NCBI GenBank assembly: GCA_025454185.1
Contig: JALOOY010000014.1
Span: 1 to 10,367 of the forward strand
Direction of reading: 5' to 3'
DNA from: Thermodesulfobacteriota bacterium
GTDB taxonomy: Bacteria > Desulfobacterota > RBG-13-43-22
DNA length: 10,367 nucleotides
This document shows positions 5,906-10,367 of the stretch, piece by piece. Made by a program: the position numbers and the translations under genes. Positions within the stretch are counted from its first letter, which is position 1; each line of letters begins with the position of its first letter. The notes beneath the pieces were generated by a model that made no database searches, was not told where the DNA came from, and saw only the letters and a program-made list of their open reading frames with translations.

Positions 5906-7987
5906 ATGGAAAAAAATCTGGAAAAGGTTCGTAACCTGGGACTGGTCGCCCACAGCGGCGCCGGGAAGACATCGTTGGGGGAAGCCGCCCTGTTTATCAG
6001 CAAGACCACCGACCGCCTGGGCCGGGTGGACGACGGCACCTCGGTCCTGGATTTCGAGCCGGAGGAAATCAAACGCACCCTGACCATCAGCACAGCGTTT
6101 CACCACTACGACTGGAAAAAGCACCGGGTATTTTTCGCCGACACCCCGGGGGACGACAACTTCATCTCCGATACCTTTGCCTGTCTGCAGGTCCTGGACG
6201 GGCTGGTCCTGGTGGTTGACGCCGTGGACGGCGTCAAGGTCCAGACCGAGCGGGTCTGGAACCTGGCCGACCAGTACGAAATACCCCGGCTGATTTTCAT
6301 CAACAAGCTGGACCGAGAGCGGGCTGATTTTTCCAAGACCCTGGATTCCATTCAAAAGATATTCAAGACCAAAGCCCTGCCCCTGACCTTGCCCATCGGC
6401 GGCGGTGAAACATTCAGTGGCCTGGTCTCCGTCCTCGAGCAGAAGGCCTACGGCTATAAAGACGGCGGGGTCGGCAAAGAACAGCCCCTGCCGGCGGATA
6501 TGGCCGAAGAGGTCAAGTCCTTTCGGGAGCAGCTCATCGAGAGCATCGCCGAAACCGATGACGCGCTGGTGGAGAAATACCTGGAGGGGCAGGAATTAAC
6601 CCCGGAGGAGATCGTCCAGGGACTGCGCCAGGCCGTGCTGCGCCGCCTCTTTGTCCCGGTCCTTTGCGGCTCAGCCCTGAAGCTCATGGGGGTGGACCTC
6701 CTGCTCGAAGCCGTGAACGCCAACCTGCCTTCCCCCCTGGACCGGGGCCCGCGCCGGGGAACGGATCCCAAAACCAAAGGAGAAAAACTGCGGGAACCCA
6801 ATGCCGACGCCCCCTTTGCGGCCCTGACCTTCAAGACCATGGCCGATCCCTATGCCGGCCGTCTGACCATCTTCCGCATCTTTTCCGGCATCCTGACCGC
6901 CGATTCCGGTTTTTATAACGCCACCCGAGGCGTCAAGGAACGGTTCGGGCAACTGTTCCTGCTGGAAGGCAAGGGACAGAAGCCGATCGAGGCCGGCCAT
7001 CCCGGGGAGATCCTGGCTGTGGCCAAATTGAAGGAGACCGTCACCGGCGACAGCCTCTGCGATGATAAAGACCCCGTTTTGTTCGCCTTCCAGCCTCCCG
7101 GCAACTCGGTCATATCTTACGCCATCGAGGCCAAGAACAAGGGCGACGAGGACAAGATTTTCTCCTCCCTGAACCGCCTCATGGAGGAAGACCCCACCCT
7201 GCGCCTGGACCGCGACTCCCAGACCAAGGAAATCATCCTCTCCGGCATGGGCCAGGTCCACCTGGAAACCACCATCGACAAACTGAAACGCAAATTCGGC
7301 CTGGAGGTGAACCTGAAGGCTCCCAAGATCCCCTATCTGGAAACCATCCGCCAGGCGGCCAAAGGCATCATCTACCGCCACAAAAAGCAAACCGGCGGCC
7401 GGGGGCAGTTCGCCGAAGTCCACATCGACATCTCCCCCCTGGAACGGGGCAAGGGCTTCGAGTTCCAGGACGCCCTGGTGGGCATGAACGTGCCCCGCAA
7501 CTTTGTCCCGGCCGTGGAAAAGGGCATCACCGAATCCATGAACCGGGGGGTTCTGGCCGGCTACCCGGTAGTCGATTTCAAGGTCCGCTTTTACGACGGC
7601 AAGTCCCACGAGGTGGACTCCTCGGAAATGGCCTTCAAGATCGCCGCCTCCATGGCCTTCAAGAAGGCCGTCCAGCAGGCCCAGCCCACCATGCTGGAAC
7701 CCGTGGTCAAGCTGAGCATCACCGTTCCGGACGACAACGTGGGCGACGTCATCGGCGATCTGAACAGCCGGCGGGGCAAGGTCATGGGCGTGGAGCCTCA
7801 GGAGGGCCGCCAGGTGGTGCAGGCCCTGGTGCCCATGGCCGAGGTGGCCAAGTATGCCCAGGACCTGACCGCCATGACCGGGGGCCGGGGCTATTTCCAA
7901 CTGGAGTTCTCCCATTACGAAGAGATCCCGGCCTACATGAGTGAGAAGATCATTCAGGAAGCGAAAGTGGCTCAGGAGGAAGAGTAA
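5906..7987 (+). CDS. Elongation factor G-like translational GTPase (EF-G paralogue)
   Basis: A 693-residue, five-domain EF-G-type GTPase, close to the usual 690-705. Domain I: P-loop AHSGAGKT (15-22), switch I RTLTIST (57-63), G3 DTPGDDNF (79-86), G4 NKLD (133-136), G5 SAL (256-258). Domain II at about 300-395, III 400-475, IV 480-600 with the GRGQFAEV and PRNFVPAVEKG signatures, V about 600-675 with GDVIGDLNSRRGKV. Canonical EF-G has AHIDAGKT, RGITI and DTPGHVDF, so this is a divergent second-type EF-G (FusA2/EF-G-2-like), not the str-operon copy; no rpsL, rpsG or tuf is nearby. The start at 5906 is preferred over an ATG five codons upstream because AAAGGA (5894-5899) sits six bases before it. 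The role may be in translocation or recycling under some conditions, or something else on the ribosome. Confidence 0.9.
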   Translation: MEKNLEKVRNLGLVAHSGAGKTSLGEAALFISKTTDRLGRVDDGTSVLDFEPEEIKRTLTISTAFHHYDWKKHRVFFADTPGDDNFISDTFACLQVLDGLVLVVDAVDGVKVQTERVWNLADQYEIPRLIFINKLDRERADFSKTLDSIQKIFKTKALPLTLPIGGGETFSGLVSVLEQKAYGYKDGGVGKEQPLPADMAEEVKSFREQLIESIAETDDALVEKYLEGQELTPEEIVQGLRQAVLRRLFVPVLCGSALKLMGVDLLLEAVNANLPSPLDRGPRRGTDPKTKGEKLREPNADAPFAALTFKTMADPYAGRLTIFRIFSGILTADSGFYNATRGVKERFGQLFLLEGKGQKPIEAGHPGEILAVAKLKETVTGDSLCDDKDPVLFAFQPPGNSVISYAIEAKNKGDEDKIFSSLNRLMEEDPTLRLDRDSQTKEIILSGMGQVHLETTIDKLKRKFGLEVNLKAPKIPYLETIRQAAKGIIYRHKKQTGGRGQFAEVHIDISPLERGKGFEFQDALVGMNVPRNFVPAVEKGITESMNRGVLAGYPVVDFKVRFYDGKSHEVDSSEMAFKIAASMAFKKAVQQAQPTMLEPVVKLSITVPDDNVGDVIGDLNSRRGKVMGVEPQEGRQVVQALVPMAEVAKYAQDLTAMTGGRGYFQLEFSHYEEIPAYMSEKIIQEAKVAQEEE

Positions 7988-8003
7988 ATTATAGCAACCA
8001 CTA

Positions 8004-8171
8004 GGTTAAATCCGAAATCCGAAACTCGAAATTCGAAACAAATCCGAATGTTCAAAATTTTAAATGACCAAAACCACCTCCCTTTCGGCCAAGGGGTCAC
8101 CCTGTTTCGAATTTTGGATTTCGGTCATTTGAATTTGTTTCGGATTTCGAGTTTCGAGTTTCGAGTTTAAC
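8004..8171. repeat. Palindromic heptad repeat, copy 2 (GAAATCC family)
   Basis: A large inverted repeat between the EF-G-like gene and mogA, with ends GTTAAA and TTTAAC. Left arm: four exact 7-nt steps starting with CGAAA at 8013-8040, then looser AT-rich units to about 8073. Right arm: GTTTCGA-type heptads at 8137-8171. The loop is about 8074-8102. On the minus strand 8103-8144 matches 332-373 of copy 1 at 39 of 42 positions. The repeat ends about 20 bases before the mogA start codon, so it occupies the whole upstream region of that gene. Confidence 0.88.
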
Positions 8172-8192
8172 TCTATCTGCTTCTATTAGTTT

Positions 8193-8681
8193 ATGTTTAA
8201 GGTTGGCATCCTCACCATCAGCGACAAGGCCTCCCGGGGCCTGCGGGAAGACCTGGGCGGCCCCCGCCTGCGGGCCCTGCTTGGCGACCATGGTTTCCGG
8301 GTGGAGCTTTCCGCCGTCGTCCCGGATGAGATCCCGGAAATCGTCGACCGCTTGGTGGACTGGATCGACGTTCAGAGATTGGATTTAGTCCTGACCACCG
8401 GGGGGACCGGGGTCAGTCCCCGGGATGTGACCCCGGAGGCTACGGCCCAGGTCCTGGAAAAAGAGATCCCGGGGATGGCCGAGGCCATGCGTGCCGAAGG
8501 TCTGAAGCATACCCCCCACGCCCAGATCTCCCGGGCCCGGGCCGGACTGCGCGGTCGCGCCCTCATCGTCAACCTGCCCGGCAGCCTCAAGGCCATCGAG
8601 GAACTGCTGCCGGTGATCCTCCCCGCCCTGCCCCACGCCCTCAATAAACTTCAGGGGGATCCGGCCGACTGCGGCCGGTAA
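8193..8681 (+). CDS. mogA: MogA/MoaB family molybdopterin adenylyltransferase
   Basis: A 162-residue protein of the MoaB/Mog fold. These enzymes adenylate molybdopterin before molybdenum (or tungsten) insertion, and act as cytosolic trimers. Visible signatures: VGILTISDKASRG at 4-16; TTGGTG (68-73), the pterin-binding loop; SPRDVTPEAT (75-84); SRARAGLRG (113-121); and NLPGS (127-131). Length is right for the bacterial one-domain form. The symbol could equally be moaB. ATG 8193 gives the expected short N-terminus, yet no Shine-Dalgarno sequence precedes it; the upstream DNA is the end of a palindromic repeat. Other cofactor genes are absent here. An inverted repeat CCGGCC/GGCCGG (8661-8678) overlaps the last codons but has no T-run. 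Confidence 0.9.
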   Translation: MFKVGILTISDKASRGLREDLGGPRLRALLGDHGFRVELSAVVPDEIPEIVDRLVDWIDVQRLDLVLTTGGTGVSPRDVTPEATAQVLEKEIPGMAEAMRAEGLKHTPHAQISRARAGLRGRALIVNLPGSLKAIEELLPVILPALPHALNKLQGDPADCGR

Positions 8682-8690
8682 GACAAAAAT

Positions 8691-8807
8691 GCACCGCAAA
8701 GGCGCAAGGGACGCAAAGGAAATTTTTGATTTCGCCTCAGGCGAAAATAAAAAAAATTCTTTGCGCTCTCTGCGTCTTGAGTCACGCCTTAGGCGTGACG
8801 GGCGGTG
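8691..8807. repeat. GCAAAGG-type inverted repeat with nested hairpins
   Basis: This lies between convergent mogA and the Mut7-C gene. The left arm (8691-8720) repeats CGCAA at 8695, 8703 and 8712, a period of eight to nine bases. The right arm (8758-8807) carries TTGCG/CTGCG units and ends with GGCGGTG, complementary to CACCGC at 8692-8697. Inside are two perfect three-base-loop hairpins: TTTCGCC-TCA-GGCGAAA (8730-8746) and GTCACGCC-TTA-GGCGTGAC (8781-8799). Both share the core CGCCTNAGGCG. It may end transcription from both sides. Confidence 0.8.
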
Positions 8808-8830
8808 AAAAAAATCTTTTCCTCCCTCCC

Positions 8831-9280
8831 CTACTCGACCAGCCCCAGTTCCTGCAGGCGTGCCAGCATATTCCGGGCGTGGGTTCCGGGCCAATAAATC
8901 CGGCCACACCCGGGGCAACGGTTGAAATGGCGCTGGGTCTGCAGAATATACACCGGGATTTGATCCCGGTAGGGAGCCAGGTCTTCTGATTGCAGAGGAG
9001 TTAATGGCAGGTTGCAGCGCAGGCAGCGGCCTAAAAGCCGGTCCGGGTCGGGCCGCAGGTCCAGAGCCTGCAGAATCTCCCGCACCTGTTCCGCTTCGGT
9101 TTCCGTTTTCAGGGTGATGGCCCCCGCCTCGGTGTTCCAAGAAGGATAACGGTCGGGGTGGATAAAGCGGTCATTCGGCAGCCAACCACTCCGGCTTTTA
9201 GACCGGATCCGGACATCCAGGCCCAGCATGCGCAGGGTTTTTTTCAGGTAGGCCAGGTGGGGGGACAACCAAAGACGCAT
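8831..9280 (-). CDS. Mut7-C-type zinc-ribbon protein with degenerate PIN-like part
   Basis: A 149-residue protein. The C-terminal half is the zinc ribbon typical of Mut7-C RNase-domain proteins: C86-LR-C89-N, then C122-PG-C125-G followed by RIYWPGTH, the family signature. The N-terminal part should be a PIN-like nuclease fold opening with an Asp in a segment like FLCDAMLGRLARWLRLLG; here it reads LWLSPHLAYLKKTLRMLG, with Ser in place of the Asp, and the later acidic LLTRD segment is also not recognisable. So it may bind RNA or a partner without cutting. A longer frame to ATG 9316 would add 12 residues encoded by the adjacent repeat arm, so ATG 9278-9280 is preferred; neither has a clear ribosome site. 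It lies downstream of the LolB-like gene, separated by a large repeat. Confidence 0.75.
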   Translation of the reverse strand: MRLWLSPHLAYLKKTLRMLGLDVRIRSKSRSGWLPNDRFIHPDRYPSWNTEAGAITLKTETEAEQVREILQALDLRPDPDRLLGRCLRCNLPLTPLQSEDLAPYRDQIPVYILQTQRHFNRCPGCGRIYWPGTHARNMLARLQELGLVE

Positions 9281-9289
9281 AGAAAAAAT

Positions 9290-9415
9290 GAACATTGAAC
9301 ATTCAACAGCCAACATTCAACATTGATTGTGGAAGTTGGTTTATTAATTTGCTTAATAAACCAACGCTTCGTGTGAAGCATTCGACGTTGGATGTTGAAT
9401 GTTGGAGGTTTGTCT
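9290..9415. repeat. AACATT heptad inverted repeat with two internal hairpins
   Basis: The left arm has five consecutive 7-nt units (9290-9324), two GAACATT and two CAACATT among them. The right arm has five complementary-type units (9381-9415). CCAACATTCAACAT at 9310-9323 is exactly inverted at 9392-9405. Between the arms lie a perfect 13-pair hairpin (9335-9347 with 9353-9365, loop TTTGC) and directly after it GCTTC-GTGT-GAAGC (9366-9379). The element fills the gap between the LolB-like gene and the Mut7-C gene, both on the minus strand. Its units match the GATGTTC type at 1903-2036. Confidence 0.88.
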
Positions 9416-9430
9416 TTTAAAATCCCAGAG

Positions 9431-10261
9431 CTAGCGCCCCCCGGGATCCGCTAACTGAAAGGCTTCCTCCGGAAAGTCGCTGCGGGGAATAATTTGCCCG
9501 TAAGTCAAGTGGAATTGTTTTTCCGTCCCTTCATCCCGCACCTTGATCTCCCGGGGCCAGAAGCTGCCGGACAGCTCGACGAACTCGGCAAAGGCCACCT
9601 GTACCGCCCCGGCTGTTCCTTTCTTTTTAAACTCACCCCCGCTGATCCGGAAAGGATCGTTCTGGATCCGGATCGTCTGCGAAAGGTCCCCGGGGATAAA
9701 CAGTTTTCGGGAAGACGGAGGAGTGTCCGGCAGCACCGTCGCCTCCTCCCACCGGTCGGTTTTTAGAGGGATTCGCCCCCAGAGCAAACCCAGGACCGCT
9801 TCCAGGGAGAAACCGGTTTCCCCGGTCAGCGCGGCGGCCAGCAGGGCCGGATTGAGGGGCAGCGGTTTTTTCTCCCCGGGAGAAACAGCCCGGACCCGCC
9901 CCTGGAAAACGGTCAGGTAGTACGCCGGGCGGCCGAAAGGATCGAACAGCTCCAGGCGCAGGGCCTCCGGCCCTTTGGCCAGGAGGCGGAATTCCATCCG
10001 GTAATATTCGCCCGGGGCCGTAACCACCAGCACCCCCTTGGCTTCCCAGGGCAGGGGCGGAGGGAGTTCAGCCAGCTTTTCCAGGACCTCCCGGACTTCC
10101 GGCATCCCGGCCCGGGACAGGGTCGCCCCCGGTACGGCTGTAGAACCGGCCTGGACCGCTCCGCCGGCCAACCCCATGAGGAACCAGCCCCACAAAGCCC
10201 ACAGCATAAGCGTCCGGCAGTCGTAGCCCCGCGGCCTAATCCGTTGGCGGTCGTTCGGCAT
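9431..10261 (-). CDS. LolB/DUF4292-like exported protein
   Basis: A 276-residue protein. Residues 1-19 are basic and polar (several Arg), 19-34 hydrophobic, with a probable signal-peptidase cut after VQA (38). The mature part contains repeated beta strands such as EYYRMEFRLLAKGPEALRLE and LFDPFGRPAYYLTV, then GRVRAVSPGEKKPLPL, the pattern of LolB/DUF4292 half-barrel proteins that handle lipoproteins or lipids at the outer membrane. C-terminal strands include FWPREIKV and QFHLTYGQI. There is no Cys after the hydrophobic segment, so no lipobox, although such proteins are usually lipoproteins. ATG 10259-10261 gives a sensible signal peptide and overlaps the upstream TPR gene by 26 bases; an ATG 11 codons further up is possible. 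Pairing with a TPR gene suggests an envelope role. Confidence 0.7.
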   Translation of the reverse strand: MPNDRQRIRPRGYDCRTLMLWALWGWFLMGLAGGAVQAGSTAVPGATLSRAGMPEVREVLEKLAELPPPLPWEAKGVLVVTAPGEYYRMEFRLLAKGPEALRLELFDPFGRPAYYLTVFQGRVRAVSPGEKKPLPLNPALLAAALTGETGFSLEAVLGLLWGRIPLKTDRWEEATVLPDTPPSSRKLFIPGDLSQTIRIQNDPFRISGGEFKKKGTAGAVQVAFAEFVELSGSFWPREIKVRDEGTEKQFHLTYGQIIPRSDFPEEAFQLADPGGR

Positions 10262-10367
10262 TGCGTTTTTCTTCTTCCAGTCGTTCTTGAACATCGCGGA
10301 TCTTTTTAAGGACCCCTTCGCGCTCCTTGGGACCGGGGTTCAGTTCCAGGACCTTCCGATAAGTTGT
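10236..10367 (-). CDS. TPR-like protein, C-terminal end (partial)
   Basis: The minus-strand frame open from the window edge (10367) to TAG (10236-10238) encodes 43 residues beginning TTYRKVLELNPGPKE. YRKVLELNP is the typical end of a tetratricopeptide helix pair. The rest is a charged helix rich in Lys, Glu and Arg, probably capping the repeat array or forming a short coiled coil, and the protein ends RPPTD. Its last 26 bases overlap the start of the LolB-like gene, which suggests translational coupling in one operon. The N-terminal part, including any signal peptide or lipobox, is outside the window. Confidence 0.7.
   Translation of the reverse strand, partial: TTYRKVLELNPGPKEREGVLKKIRDVQERLEEEKRNAERPPTD

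Noticed and set aside
6671..7915. Long open frame of 414 codons antisense to the EF-G-like gene
   Set aside because: Its composition is the low-information Gly/His/Leu pattern of a shadow frame in GC-rich DNA, and the plus-strand frame has full EF-G domains.

Overview
The window looks like chromosomal DNA of a Gram-negative anaerobe, most likely a member of the Desulfobacterota (former Deltaproteobacteria). The indications are a fumarate reductase iron-sulfur subunit of Wolinella type, a large cytosolic PAS/GAF histidine kinase with a cysteine-rich C-terminus of a kind I associate with that phylum, a LolB-like periplasmic protein, a second-type EF-G, and intergenic inverted repeats built of short tandem units. 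Coding DNA is GC-rich. Promoter regions and some repeat arms are AT-rich. The assignment is inference from gene content; no phylogenetic marker is complete enough to settle it.

Layout. 1-291 (+) is the 3' end of frdB. A palindromic repeat separates it from a convergent FMN nitroreductase (459-1001, -). The nitroreductase is divergent from a gph-like HAD phosphatase (1153-1821, +), which has a clean sigma-70 promoter. 1822-2163 has no recognisable gene; it holds single-armed 7-nt repeats and two adjacent hairpins. A 52-residue membrane protein (2164-2322, -) follows, with a strong ribosome site and a near-consensus sigma-54 promoter. 2652-5063 (+) is the 803-residue sensor kinase, with no response regulator beside it. 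Convergent to it lie a 96-residue conserved-looking orphan (5082-5372, -) and a fragment of an FxLYD-domain gene (5397-5537, -). The fragment abuts the terminator of an initiator tRNA-fMet gene (5626-5702, -), whose own promoter is almost perfect. 5906-7987 (+) is an EF-G paralogue with altered GTPase motifs, then mogA/moaB (8193-8681, +). On the minus strand come a Mut7-C-type zinc-ribbon protein (8831-9280), a LolB/DUF4292-like exported protein (9431-10261) and the 3' end of a TPR gene (10236-10367), the last two overlapping.

The genes are mostly single housekeeping or accessory transcription units, and I see no joint pathway. The only clear operon is TPR plus LolB-like. The most unusual signal is between the genes: five intergenic regions carry short-period repeats. 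Two families of different sequence both have an exact 7-nt period, and three of the regions add perfect hairpins or a nearly identical 42-nt core. I found no defence island, prophage, CRISPR array, transposase or other clearly new multi-gene system. The items most worth following up are the repeat families, the kinase cysteine cluster, the sigma-54-linked small membrane protein and the EF-G and Mut7-C active-site changes.
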